Assembly (NCBI GenBank): GCA_963787415.1
Contig: CAWBCO010000007.1
Location: forward strand, 1 to 64,000
Reading direction: 5' to 3'
Source: CAVUWL01 sp963787415
Lineage (GTDB): Bacteria; Actinomycetota; Thermoleophilia; Solirubrobacterales; 70-9
Length of the DNA stretch: 64,000 bases
Each line of letters begins with the position of its first letter. Within the stretch, counting starts at the first letter, position 1. The position numbers and the translations under genes are program-made. The notes below the pieces were generated by a model that worked only from the letters and a program-made list of their open reading frames with translations, had not been told where the DNA came from and ran no database searches. This document shows positions 45,228 to 54,287 of this stretch, one piece after another.

Positions 45228-45411
45228 AGGCGTGAGTTTCGCCCATGCCGTGGTGCAGATCCATACGGCTGACCGTACCGCTCGGGCGGCTAACCGAACC
45301 CTTGCCGGCCTCCAGCCGAACATCCCGGACGCCTGCCAGCCACATGGTTTGGAGGGCCGGCCGCTGAGAGCCTGGAGCCATGTCTGAAATCCATTCCCAA
45401 GGAGGATCGAG

Positions 45412-46266
45412 ATGAGAGTCAAGAGCTTTGCTACCGGCGCCGCAACCATAGATCGAGGTTCGGCTTCGGCCATCCGCCCGCCCTCGAGGATCCGGGGGGC
45501 TCAGCCTGCCCGCTCTGACGACGAGCATTCATTGCCCCAGCTGGGACTGCTCGGCATCATTGCCGTCTGGGCCGCAGCTGCGATTCCGATGGGACTGCTG
45601 GCTTGGGTAGCCGCGCCGCTGCTCGCCGACCACCTCAGCGGCCCAGGTGCGCTGTCCCGCGCCCTACTGATCACGCTGACCGCCGGGCTGATCTGGCAGT
45701 TCGTGCTGGTGCTGGGCCTCGTCTGGCGTGAGCAGGGAACGCTGCGCTGGGCTGTACTGCAAGACGCGCTGTGGCTGCGTGCGCCGCGTAGTCCGCGCAC
45801 CGGGCGGCGCGGAGGCCGCGCCTGGCTCATCGTCATCCCCCTGATCCTCGCCGAAGTCGTCGCGACGCTGGTACCGGAAATACCTCATGCGGTGGCCCGC
45901 GACTTCAGCGATTTCGTTAATTCGAACGCCGGACACGCCCTACTGTCAGGAGGGTGGGGCTGGTTCGCGATGATCGTGACGTTGCTGGTCTTCAACACGG
46001 TGCTGGGCGAGGAGCTGCTATTCCGTGGGTTCTTGCTCCCCCGGATGAAGGGCGTTTTCGGACGTGGGGACTGGCTCGCAAACGGCGTGTTGTTCGCGGT
46101 CTACCACCTGCACGAGCCGTGGATCATCCCGGAGGCGCTGCTCGACACGTTCATCCTCGCCTATCCCTCTAAGCGCTACCGCAGCGCCCTCGTCGGCATC
46201 GCCGTGCATAGCGCGCAGAGTGTCGTGTTCTTTGCGCTCACGCTGTCGTTGGTGCTCAAAGGGTGA
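45412..46266 (+). CDS. CPBP-family intramembrane metalloprotease
   Basis: 284 residues from ATG 45412, with AAGGAGG 7 bases upstream. A cytosolic N-terminus of about 40 residues precedes eight or so membrane segments. ABI/CAAX-protease motifs are in order: EELLFRGFLLPRM (EExxxR), HLHEPW (motif 2 His) and a His in GIAVHSAQSVVF. Bacterial relatives process peptides or protect producers of bacteriocins. It diverges from the two-component operon, which may control it. Confidence 0.85.
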   Translation: MRVKSFATGAATIDRGSASAIRPPSRIRGAQPARSDDEHSLPQLGLLGIIAVWAAAAIPMGLLAWVAAPLLADHLSGPGALSRALLITLTAGLIWQFVLVLGLVWREQGTLRWAVLQDALWLRAPRSPRTGRRGGRAWLIVIPLILAEVVATLVPEIPHAVARDFSDFVNSNAGHALLSGGWGWFAMIVTLLVFNTVLGEELLFRGFLLPRMKGVFGRGDWLANGVLFAVYHLHEPWIIPEALLDTFILAYPSKRYRSALVGIAVHSAQSVVFFALTLSLVLKG

Positions 46267-46457
46267 CTTTGCTGTTTCTGCCTCCCGGTCACCAGGCGCC
46301 GATCGCCGGGACCGGAAGCCGAGCGCAGCGAGGCCTAAAGAGCCGGCTTCAGACGGCTTGCAGGGCCCGGCGGCGGTGCCAGGCTGGAGAGGGAGAGACA
46401 ACGAGGGGGGGTCTGCACTTGTGCGGCTCTCGGAGGTTGGTCGCTTAAGCTGAACCG

Positions 46458-46625
46458 ATGGCAAGCGCACCTCGGAACTCACACACTGCGGCTGAGCGTA
46501 ACGAGGCCGAGCGCATCCGCCGTCTGCGCGAGGACGCACGGCGCCCACTTAGTGTCAATCTCGCGGAGACGATCGCCCTCAGTCACGAGCTGATGAAGTT
46601 CGCCGGCTCGGCTAAGCACGGCTGA
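46458..46625 (+). CDS. Small partner protein of the nucleotidyltransferase
   Basis: 55 residues from ATG 46458: MASAPRNSHTAAERNEAERI, then RRLREDARRPLSVNLAETIA and LSHELMKFAGSAKHG. It is helical and charged, without an HTH. Its stop is 2 bases before the GTG of the next gene, so both are one transcript. Comparable short proteins are frequently encoded just before MNT-like nucleotidyltransferases. A role as antitoxin-like or adaptor partner is inferred. Confidence 0.6.
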   Translation: MASAPRNSHTAAERNEAERIRRLREDARRPLSVNLAETIALSHELMKFAGSAKHG

Positions 46626-46627
46626 GC

Positions 46628-47110
46628 GTGGCCGCCTTCGATGAGTTGCTCCGCCGCCTTGCCGAGGCGGAAGCGCGCTTCGTAGTAATCGGGGGTCTCG
46701 CACTCGGCGCTCGCGGCGTTGTGCGCGGCACCAAGGACATCGACATCGTGGTTGACCTAGAGTCCGACAATCTGAAGAGGGTCGCTGAAGTCGCGGTCGC
46801 CGCCGGCGGTCACGTTCAGTGCGGCGAAGCCCTACTCGGCAGCGTCCCGTCGATCGCTGCCGAGATTGGGAACGGCAAGCAGGTCGCGATCGAGACCGAC
46901 CTCGGTCGCCTCGACATTGTCCAGGGCCTCGAGGGCGTTCCCGACTACTCAGAGCTTCACGCCCGCGCGAGCGAGGCCGAAGTTCTAGACGTCAAAGTCG
47001 CGGTGTGCTCACGCGAGGATCTGCGCTCGATGAAGCTCGCCACCGGCCGGCCACGCGACCTCGTCGACCTCGAAGATTTGGAAGCGACAAGCAGTGAAGA
47101 TTCAAGTTAG
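46628..47110 (+). CDS. MNT/AbiEii-like nucleotidyltransferase
   Basis: 160 residues from GTG 46628. Nucleotidyltransferase core: FVVIGGLALGARGVVRGTKD with IDIVVDLE (GG ... DxD, about residues 21-43), a third acidic residue probably in VAIETDLGRLDIVQGL (about 95), and a C-terminal helix DLRSMKLATGRPRDLVDLED that matches the group. Such enzymes add nucleotides to RNA, tRNA or proteins and act as toxin or antidote in type II/IV systems. No HEPN gene is present nearby. Confidence 0.75.
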   Translation: MAAFDELLRRLAEAEARFVVIGGLALGARGVVRGTKDIDIVVDLESDNLKRVAEVAVAAGGHVQCGEALLGSVPSIAAEIGNGKQVAIETDLGRLDIVQGLEGVPDYSELHARASEAEVLDVKVAVCSREDLRSMKLATGRPRDLVDLEDLEATSSEDSS

Positions 47111-47517
47111 AGGCTACTAGGGGCGAACTGGGCGCTCGAGCTTGGCGGAGGGAGCGATACCCTTGGCTGGTGGCTCACCATGAGCGCATCGTCCGAAGCA
47201 GCGTCGGAGCGGCTGCCTTCTCTGCAAGCCTTACAAGCTGCCGGCAACCGCCAAGGCCGATCGTCGGCGCTCGAAATTGGCGGCGACCGCGACTAAGCGT
47301 GCGGCCTGGTGAAAACCTCCCATTCAATGGGAGGTGGTTGGATTTTCACGCCTGGGAGACGCCCTTCCAGACCCACCCGAACGGAACATGAATAGAGTCA
47401 GTTTTTGGCTCCATCAAGCCGAAAACTGGGGTCAAGTGGCGGCCTCGAATGTAGGATTACCATGGAAGTGCTCTTCCAACTCAGCTATCCGGGCAAAATG
47501 GCTTGCTGGCGACAGGT
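47111..47517. other. Intergenic with a perfect palindrome
   Basis: No gene recognised. CCTCCCATTCAATGGGAGG at 47316-47334 is a perfect palindrome and could be a terminator hairpin (7-bp stem with a TTCAA loop, flanked by AAAA and GGTTGGATTTT), or an operator for the P450 gene. Confidence 0.45.
47316..47334. terminator. Perfect palindrome, likely hairpin
   Basis: 9-base arms around one C; in RNA a 7-bp G/C-rich stem with TTCAA loop. Upstream A-run and downstream T-rich sequence fit a factor-independent terminator readable from both strands. Confidence 0.45.
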
Positions 47518-48900
47518 ATGAGACTCCGCGACTATGGGCCACTGCCTCCTGGCCCCCGGGCCCCGGCTGCCGTAAATACGGCCCGTCTGCTCCAGCGACC
47601 GTTGGAGTCGTTGCTGGGCTGGCGTCAGCTCTACGGAGACATTTTCACGGTTCCGCTCCTCGTCTTCGGAGTTGGCGTATACGTATGCGATCCCGCCGCG
47701 ATTGGCGAAATGTACGCCGGCGAGCAGGCAGATCTTCACGCTGGCGAGGCGAACGCGCCCCTATCTCCGGTGCTCGGTGAGCGATCCGTCCTGGTTCTTG
47801 ATGGACAAGAGCATCTGCGCCAACGCAAGCTGCTGCTTCCACCTTTTTCAGGGTCGGCGATCGAGAGCTTCCGCACGATCATCCGCGATGTTGCCGAAGC
47901 CGAGATCGACGGCTGGAAGGAGGGTCAGCGCTTTGTCATGCGGGATCGAATGCGAGCGCTCACATTCGAGGTAATTATGCGCGCGGTATTCGGAGTCACG
48001 CAGCGCACGTCGATCGAAGCCTTGCGTCGCGCCCTGGTCTCTCTGATTGACATGCAGGTCGTGTTTTTGCTGCCAAGTCTGTTGCGCCGAGACCTCGGTC
48101 GCTGGAGCATTTGGGGACAGTTTCAGCGCCGCCTGCGGGCTGCCGATGCGCTGCTATTTGAGGAGATCTCCCGCCGCCGCCGCGAGCCTGACCTCGAGGA
48201 TCGCACTGACGTTCTCTCGCTGCTATTGCGTGCGCGCGACGAGGACGGACGGCCAATGACCGACGTCGAGCTTCGCGACGAGTTAATCACGATGCTCCTC
48301 GCTGGTCACGAGACGACCGCCACCAGCCTCGCCTACGCTTTTGACCTGCTACCGCGCAATCCCCGCGTGCTCGGCCGGCTCCGAGAAGAGTTGAGCGGTG
48401 GAGACGACGCGTACCTCGATGCCGTTGTCACAGAGACACTGCGGCTGCGACCCGTGATCGATAGCAGTGAGCGCACCCTGAAAAAGCCGCGCACGATCGG
48501 TGGATGGAAACTCCCAGCGGGTATCCGGGTCTACCAAGCGATCGCCCTCGTTCATCTGCGCGAGGATCTGTACCCTCAGTCTCACCAGTTTCGCCCTGAG
48601 CGCTTCATTGGTGAGGAAACGAAGTCCTACGCATGGCTCCCGTTCGGGGGAGGCATCCGTCGCTGTATCGGAGCGGCGCTTGCCCAGGCCGAGATGGCCG
48701 AGGTAATCCGCGCCGTTGTCTCAAGAGTCGAACTTGCACCAACACGACCCGAGCCCGAACGCGTGGTCATGCGAGGCATCACGCTGATTCCGCAGCATGG
48801 TACCCCGGTCGTCATTCGGCGCGTGGGCCGAGCCGCGACCGTGGACTGCGTCCATTCGCCAAAACAACCGGACAATGTTGACACTGCGAAAACGAAATGA
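47518..48900 (+). CDS. Cytochrome P450
   Basis: 460 residues from ATG 47518 (TTG 47503 adds five). All P450 signatures are present: I-helix oxygen motif LAGHETTATS at about 263-272, ExxR in VTETLRLRP at about 307, the PERF region FRPERFIG, and the haem loop FGGGIRRCIGAALAQAE with the Cys ligand at about 389. Length and ending fit the CYP110/CYP1xx-type, soluble bacterial P450s that accept fatty acids or terpenoids. No ferredoxin gene is adjacent. The last 25 residues are not conserved. Confidence 0.9.
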   Translation: MRLRDYGPLPPGPRAPAAVNTARLLQRPLESLLGWRQLYGDIFTVPLLVFGVGVYVCDPAAIGEMYAGEQADLHAGEANAPLSPVLGERSVLVLDGQEHLRQRKLLLPPFSGSAIESFRTIIRDVAEAEIDGWKEGQRFVMRDRMRALTFEVIMRAVFGVTQRTSIEALRRALVSLIDMQVVFLLPSLLRRDLGRWSIWGQFQRRLRAADALLFEEISRRRREPDLEDRTDVLSLLLRARDEDGRPMTDVELRDELITMLLAGHETTATSLAYAFDLLPRNPRVLGRLREELSGGDDAYLDAVVTETLRLRPVIDSSERTLKKPRTIGGWKLPAGIRVYQAIALVHLREDLYPQSHQFRPERFIGEETKSYAWLPFGGGIRRCIGAALAQAEMAEVIRAVVSRVELAPTRPEPERVVMRGITLIPQHGTPVVIRRVGRAATVDCVHSPKQPDNVDTAKTK

Positions 48901-49080
48901 TCCCCTAGCTTCAGCGTTTCCGCGGCGAGACCGCAGGAATCTTGGCGAATTTTCAATCAGCACGAAACCAATCATGCGCTTTTGTTGTCTGATCCCGGAC
49001 CGAGAAGAGAACCAACCCGATGGGACCCTGCCGGTTGATCTCGCTCATTGCGCTTGATCAGCGCCAGAGCTGACGCCCTA

Positions 49081-50231
49081 GTGTCCTGTCTCAGTTTTGA
49101 TTTGCTAGTTGGTTGAGGGTGACGCGTCCGCGTTGTACCTTGGCGAGAATCTGCTCGGCGGTGGCGGTCCATACGAACGGCTCGTGGTTCTCGTTGTTGG
49201 CCTGTAGGTAGGCCTCGATTGCGTTGATGAGTTCGGGTACTGAGTGAAAGATTCCGCGGCGAATGGCCTTTTCGGTGAGCTTGCCGAACCAGCGCTCGAT
49301 CAGGTTCAGCCACGAGCTCGAGGTCGGTGTGAAGTGAAGATGAAAGCGGGGGTGCTTGGCGAGCCATTTCTTCACGTTCTCGTGCTTGTGCGTTGAGTAG
49401 TTGTCGAGGATCAGATGGACCTGCAGGCCGTCGGGGACTTCCCGGTCGATCGTGCGCAGGAACTTCAAGAACTCCGTGTGCCGGTGGCGTGGCAGGCACT
49501 CACCGATCACCGAGCCGCTGAGCACGTCGAGCGCGGCGAACAGGGTGGTGGTGCCGTTGCGCTTGTAGTCATGGGTCATCGTGCCAGCACGACCTTTCTT
49601 CATCGGCAGCGAGGCCTGGGTGCGATCCAACGCTTGGATCTGGCTCTTTTCGTCGATGCTCAGCACGATCGCCTTCTCCGGCGGGTTCAAATAGAGGCCG
49701 ACGACATCGACGAGCTTCTCCTCAAAATGCTTGTCGTTTGAGAGCTTGAACGTCTTGGTGCGGTGCGGCGCGATGTTGCGCGCCGACCAGATCCGCTGCA
49801 CCGTCGCCGGGCTTGACACCCTGCGCCTTGGCCATCGACCGGCAGCTCCAGTGCGTCTCAGAAGGCGGCTTCTCGTGCAGCGTCGCGTGCACGATCGCCG
49901 CAATCTTCTCCGCCGGAATCGACGGCTTGCGTCCACGTCCGGGACGGATCACGCCGATCTCAGCCAAGCCAGCCTCCGCGAACCGTGAACGCCAAGAGCG
50001 CACGGTCACCGCCGTCACTCCCAACTGCTCAGCGATCCGCGCGTGTTCGCCTCACCGCTCGCCGCCAACAGCAGCGCCTGCGCGCGACGCACCTGCTGGT
50101 GTGGCGCACTGGAGGATCTCGCCAACACCCCCAACGTCGCTCTCTGAGCATCCGTCAACTTCAACGCAGCCGCAGGACGATTCACGCCAGAATCATAACA
50201 CCAACAGATAGCTAAATGCGAGACACTACAC
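49081..50231 (-). mobile_element. IS630-type insertion sequence, with TA duplication
   Basis: Ends are imperfect inverted repeats: GTGTCCTGTCTCAGTTTTGA on the left and, read inward from the right, GTGTAGTGTCTCGCATTTAG. TA lies directly outside both (49079-49080 and 50232-50233), the usual IS630/Tc1 target. The element is about 1151 bases and carries one transposase gene that is frameshifted twice. Confidence 0.8.
49091..50188 (-). pseudogene. IS630 family transposase, two frameshifts
   Basis: N-terminal piece (about 50188-50055): AALKLTDAQRATLGVLARSS, then HQQVRRAQALLLAASGE. After a shift near 50055: RIAEQLGVTAVTVRSWRSRF (HTH) and GRGRKPSIPAEKIAAIV. A second shift near 49820 leads to VSSPATVQRIWSARNIAPHR and the DDE domain: VLSIDEKSQIQALDRTQ (first Asp), HLILDNYSTHKHENVKKWL (second Asp), SSSWLNLIERWFGKL (Glu). 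The catalytic part is complete, so the element is recently broken, or translated by frameshifting as in some IS630 relatives. Confidence 0.75.
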
Positions 50232-50268
50232 TAGTAACTCGTCGTCACCCAAACCTTCGCCCGAGAGG

Positions 50269-51084
50269 CTACCGGCGCGGAATGCAGCAAAGTTGAGCGC
50301 TGCCGGTCGCGAGAAGCCGACCGTCCAGATCCCAAATCCGGCCGCTCACCCCAAGCAAACCGCCGTCGGCGACCGGGCATTCGTGATCGACCAAGAGCCA
50401 CTCACTCGGCGTGGCGCTCCGATGAAAGCACACGTAGGTGTCGAGGTTCGGCGCGACGTAATCGGCTCCTCGGTATTTTTGCCAAGCGGCAGGCCACCCA
50501 AATGTGTCGAGCAGAATGAGCGGGCGGGCGGCATCAATGAACGGGTCCTCAAAGCGCGGCGCTGGCTCGAACCGCACCCACTCCCTGATCTCGGGCCGGG
50601 CTCCGTCGTCGGTATCAGCCAAATCCGGCCGGCGGCAGCTGACGTTGTTCCAAAACTTAAAGATCGGTTTGCCGTCTCTGATTCTCTCAAAGGGCTTGCA
50701 ATCTTCAGGCCGAGTGATTTCCGGCGCACTGGATTCCTGGTGCCGATATCCAGGCGCACCCTCCACCGTCCTGACAAGGGCAAAGAGGACCGGTTTTGCC
50801 CCTTGGGTCATTTTCACCGAGAGCGCCTCTGATCGGCGTCCTCGTCTGAGCACCTCCACCGCCAAGTCGACGTGCTCGAAGTCGGGAGAGCTGAGGAAAT
50901 GGCAGTAGAAGCTTGCTGGTCGACGAATCTGGGCGCAACGGCCTGCTGCCGCGAGGGCGATCGCCGCGAGGTAGCCGCCGCTGGGGCCCCAGATCTCCCA
51001 TGCTTCGCTAAGGCGGATCGAGTAGTGGCCGTCGCCACCCTCAAGGTCGATCGCCTGCTCAAGACTCTGCGCTCGCTCGCTCAT
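50269..51084 (-). CDS. TesB-like acyl-CoA thioesterase (double hotdog)
   Basis: 271 residues from ATG 51084 (MSERAQSLEQAIDLEGGDGH). N-terminal hotdog: EAWEIWGPSGGYLAAIALAA (the GGY motif), CHFLSSPDFEHVDLAVEVLR. C-terminal hotdog: PEIREWVRFEPAPRFEDPFI, LDTFGWPAAWQKY, a conserved Asp in LDTFGWP, and ending CPVADGGLLGVSGRIWDLDG. It hydrolyses medium- or long-chain acyl-CoA. Next to an IS630 element and a P450, but in opposite direction to the latter. Confidence 0.82.
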   Translation of the reverse strand: MSERAQSLEQAIDLEGGDGHYSIRLSEAWEIWGPSGGYLAAIALAAAGRCAQIRRPASFYCHFLSSPDFEHVDLAVEVLRRGRRSEALSVKMTQGAKPVLFALVRTVEGAPGYRHQESSAPEITRPEDCKPFERIRDGKPIFKFWNNVSCRRPDLADTDDGARPEIREWVRFEPAPRFEDPFIDAARPLILLDTFGWPAAWQKYRGADYVAPNLDTYVCFHRSATPSEWLLVDHECPVADGGLLGVSGRIWDLDGRLLATGSAQLCCIPRR

Positions 51085-51348
51085 TGGCAATCTCAAGATT
51101 AAAGTGCCGGCAGGTCCGCGAGCCAGCCTGCGCACCGGTCCACACGACGGAGGCCGATGCCCTTCTTGGGGGCTGGAGTGGCGGAGCAAGAGCCAGCTTT
51201 CGGCATTTCCCCGAATCATTTTTGAGGGGGCCAGATGGGGACGAACCGAAGCTCTGCCCGGATCAGACGTGCTATGGCATCAAAGCGATACACGACTCCA
51301 GAGGCGAACCGCCGCGCCAACTTGAACGCAGCGGTTCGCTCTCGAGAA

Positions 51349-51750
51349 TCAGCTTTGCTCGATGACCATGAGCCGGTTGCCGTCGGGGTCGCGGAGAAAG
51401 AACATCGGCGGGACCGGGGCGCCCATCCGCGCCACCTCTGAGTCAACCTCGACTCCTTGCTCGCGCAACGCGGCATGGTCGGCATCAATGGCGCTGCTCT
51501 TTAGGACAATCCGCGTCTCAATCCCAACCGGTTCCCCTTCTCGAGGGGGAACGATGGCAATCGTCGTCTGTGCGCCTGGGGGTGCCACTTCTACCCAGCG
51601 CTCGTCGTCGGTTTTCCCAAACGGGACGTCAATACGCTTCTCGAACCCAAGCTTGTCGCGGTAGAACTCAATCGCCCGGTCTTGATCGCTAACGGGGACG
51701 ATCACCGTCGCGATTTGGGAGATGCTGTTTGTGGTTGCTGTATCGGTCAT
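51349..51750 (-). CDS. VOC-fold (glyoxalase-like) protein
   Basis: 133 residues. ATG 51750 is preferred to ATG 51756, since the AGGAGG upstream ends directly at the latter and is 6 bases from the former. VOC pattern: IATVIVPVSDQDRAIEFYRD, KLGFEKRIDVPFG, RWVEVAPPGAQTTIAI, ending MFFLRDPDGNRLMVIEQS with the Glu ligand. The metal His of strand 1 is replaced by Val, so a metal-free or antibiotic-binding type is possible. Confidence 0.85.
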   Translation of the reverse strand: MTDTATTNSISQIATVIVPVSDQDRAIEFYRDKLGFEKRIDVPFGKTDDERWVEVAPPGAQTTIAIVPPREGEPVGIETRIVLKSSAIDADHAALREQGVEVDSEVARMGAPVPPMFFLRDPDGNRLMVIEQS

Positions 51751-51839
51751 TTCCATCCTCCTGTTCTTAGGTTTCCAGATAGGACCACAAGGAGCGCAAA
51801 GGCTGATCGGTCCAGGGCGTCGGCCAGAGGCTAAGAAGA

Positions 51840-52369
51840 GCGACGGTAGAGGAGGATGGCGAGGCATGCGCGCCGCGTGATGCATGGGTGGCGAATGGGA
51901 AAGCAGAATGGATACCCTCGGGCTGAGATTGACTGGCCGGCCCGCCCGGGAGACGAGCCGATGCGCGGAGTCGAGTTGCAGGTCACCGTGGTTCTGCATC
52001 GGCGCAACATTCGAGCGAGCGCCAAGCCAGAGCGCTGATTCGTGCAATCAGCTCAGCCCAGGCGAAATTCTTAGTCAGGTAACCATCGGCGCCAAGGCCG
52101 AGGCAATCAACGCGGCTCTCGATCCTCCCGCGGCGGTCAACATCAGCACCTCCCTGGAAGCCTGCGACCGCCAGGGAGCGACATACGTCGTCACCGTGAA
52201 CTCCGGGCAAGTCGTGATCCAGCACCACGACGTCCGAATCGCTGAGGCCGACGCGCGCCAGCGCCTCGCGCCAGTCGAAACCAAAATCAATTGCCATTCC
52301 CTGACGCCGCGGCACCGTGGCTACGGTCATCGCCAGCCTTGGATGATCCTCGACCACTAGCACCTCCAT
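51840..52369 (-). pseudogene. OmpR/PhoB-family response regulator, several frameshifts
   Basis: From ATG 52369: MEVLVVEDHPRLAMTVATVP with phospho-Asp in VVVLDHDLPGVHGDD. Around 52160-52125 a short out-of-frame run hides VLMLTAAGG; then GLGADGYLTKNFAWAELIAR returns. After about 52030 the winged-helix start (NVAPMQNHGDLQLDSAHRLV, SRAGRPVNLSPR) is in another frame and the rest degenerates. At least three frame changes. No partner kinase gene is present. Confidence 0.65.
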
Positions 52370-52553
52370 TGGCTGCTCCTCGGCCGAACATTCTTCAGAC
52401 CATGGTTCGGTCGTAATCCCCGCCAGATTGTGGAACGCGATACTAGGATGCCCGATCACAGATAACAGCCAAATAACAGCGCAACGGCCCTGATATCGCT
52501 GGGCCCGGACGGTTCCTGGCATAGTAGGTCAGCCGAGCAGAGGAGCCCAACTA

Positions 52554-53024
52554 ATGAAGACCATGTCATCGATTTCAACCCAAGGGCGCTGCAGGTTTTG
52601 GGTGGCCCTTTCCCTTGCGTTGTCTCTCTTGGTCGTGCTCCTTCCAGCCTCCGCCCAGGCAGCTCCCGAATCCCGCAGAGCACCGCTACTGCGGGAAGCT
52701 CGCGGGGACTACGGGGGACCGGCGGGCCGTTTGAATAATCCCTGGGAATACGGTCCCGGCCCGACCATGAGCCGTCAGGTTTCCGTGGGGAACGTAGGCG
52801 GACCGCGCTGGGTACTGGCGCTCCTAGTGGTGGGCTTCCTGGTGGTGCTCGCCGCCGCAGTCGCGGCTGCAATCGCGTGGGTGCTTCTGAAACGCAGGAG
52901 GGGATCCACCGAAGGAGGCGCGCACCAGATACTGGAGCGACGCCTGGCTGAGGGAACGATCAACGTGGAGGAGTTCGAAAGGCGCCGAGACGCCTTGAAG
53001 GGGAACAACCGAACCCCCGACTGA
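52554..53024 (+). CDS. SHOCT-domain membrane protein
   Basis: 156 residues from ATG 52554, with GAGGAG upstream. Signal-like segment (ALSLALSLLVVLLPASAQA), a polar loop, a membrane segment (LALLVVGFLVVLAAAVAAAI) and a cytosolic SHOCT motif at the end (ILERRLAEGTINVEEFERRR). SHOCT units mediate oligomerisation. Function unknown. It diverges from the broken response regulator. Confidence 0.8.
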   Translation: MKTMSSISTQGRCRFWVALSLALSLLVVLLPASAQAAPESRRAPLLREARGDYGGPAGRLNNPWEYGPGPTMSRQVSVGNVGGPRWVLALLVVGFLVVLAAAVAAAIAWVLLKRRRGSTEGGAHQILERRLAEGTINVEEFERRRDALKGNNRTPD

Positions 53025-53421
53025 GCTGTTCACCCGATAACCATTGGAGAGCCGCTTGAGTCTTATGCATCCGATCACACCCGGAATGGTGGTTCTGGAG
53101 ACGACAAGATCAGTGCCTGGCTAACACCTTCGCCGACCCGAACACAAGGTCTGGCGGCCTGATAGCGGACAAACCACGAGGACCGCAGGCCTGTCGCGGC
53201 GGCGCCTATGCATAAAGCTGAATGGTAAAGAGGGAACCTCGAACCTGAGCAGCGCGCGCATTTCGAGAATATGGACGCATCGCCGCCGAGGCTCGGGACA
53301 TACTGGTTCTCGATGTCGCAGCCCAACATGGACGTCGTCGGTCGGGCTGACGCTTCGATCACAGGTGGACGCCAAGGCGCCCGAACACGCTCACGACCTA
53401 ATGCCCGAGGGGGAACCGCCG
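53025..53421. other. Intergenic, no gene seen
   Basis: Short frames only; a GAGGGGGAA stretch at 53407-53415 precedes ATG 53422. Confidence 0.35.
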
Positions 53422-53979
53422 ATGACAATGTCAAGCCCTACATCTGGAACCACGACTACTGAGTCTGGCGCAACGAATTCGCCGCACGCCGTAAAAACAC
53501 ATCACCATCTCGATAAAGCGGTTCGTTTTAGCCCGTCTGAAATCAGACGGGCAATGAGCGAGGTTAAAGGCTTCAATGCCAAGCTCGCGGTAATCATCAC
53601 CCATGCCGTTGGGTCGATGGCAATGGCATATATCTTTTGCCTGATCTCCCTAACCAGCCTCCCGGCCGTCCTCATTGAGGCGGGGGTCTTGAGCAACAGC
53701 GACGTGCCTAAGTTCCTCACCAAGCCGGGACTCATCCTGATCGTCGCGTGGATAGCGCAGACCTTCATCCAACTGGTCCTCCTGTCGATCATCATGGTCG
53801 GTCAGGACGTGCAGTCGATCGCGTCTGACGCCCGCTCAGAGAACACGTTCACGGACACGCAGGCGATCCTTGATGCAATGAACACCGAAACCGAAGGTGG
53901 TTTGAGGACAATCCTGGAAGCGATCCAAGCCCAGACCAAGCCCGTTCAACAATCAGACTCCGGAAGCGTGGCTGAGTGA
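53422..53979 (+). CDS. Two-helix membrane protein, family of unknown function
   Basis: 185 residues from ATG 53422. A hydrophilic N-terminus of about 55 residues, then two membrane segments (MAMAYIFCLISLTSLPAVLI and LILIVAWIAQTFIQLVLLSI) joined by a short loop, and a cytosolic tail (VGQDVQSIASDARSENTFTD). The motif WIAQTFIQLVLL-x5-GQ is common to a widespread actinobacterial family without known function. It could be a channel-like or scaffold protein. Confidence 0.7.
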   Translation: MTMSSPTSGTTTTESGATNSPHAVKTHHHLDKAVRFSPSEIRRAMSEVKGFNAKLAVIITHAVGSMAMAYIFCLISLTSLPAVLIEAGVLSNSDVPKFLTKPGLILIVAWIAQTFIQLVLLSIIMVGQDVQSIASDARSENTFTDTQAILDAMNTETEGGLRTILEAIQAQTKPVQQSDSGSVAE

Positions 53980-54287
53980 GATTGGGTTGCGAACAGCTTT
54001 CTCACCCAAACCCGGAGGCGGCTCACTCGGCCACCTCAGCAGCGCTCGGAGCGTTCCGGCCTGGGTTAGTTGCGTGCTCCCAAACGCAGGCACGGCGCCG
54101 TTGATTTCAATGGCCAGAGATCCGAGTAAGTTGATCGCAACCTAATTATCGACAGGTAAAGGTCCTTGAGGATCATCTGGTCATCCGCCGGCGCTTCAAT
54201 CGGACTCGCTGAGTTCTCGCTGCGCTACACAGGTGATTGTCGGTTGCACCGGAAGATTGTTAGTCGTAGCAGCGGCGCGAGTTGAGA
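53980..54287. other. Intergenic, possible coding tail on the minus strand
   Basis: On the minus strand 54285-54196 reads STRAAATTNNLPVQPTITCV, then AQRELSESD and a stop, in another frame from the FGE-like gene that ends at 54288. It may be the original end of that gene, or chance. Confidence 0.3.
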
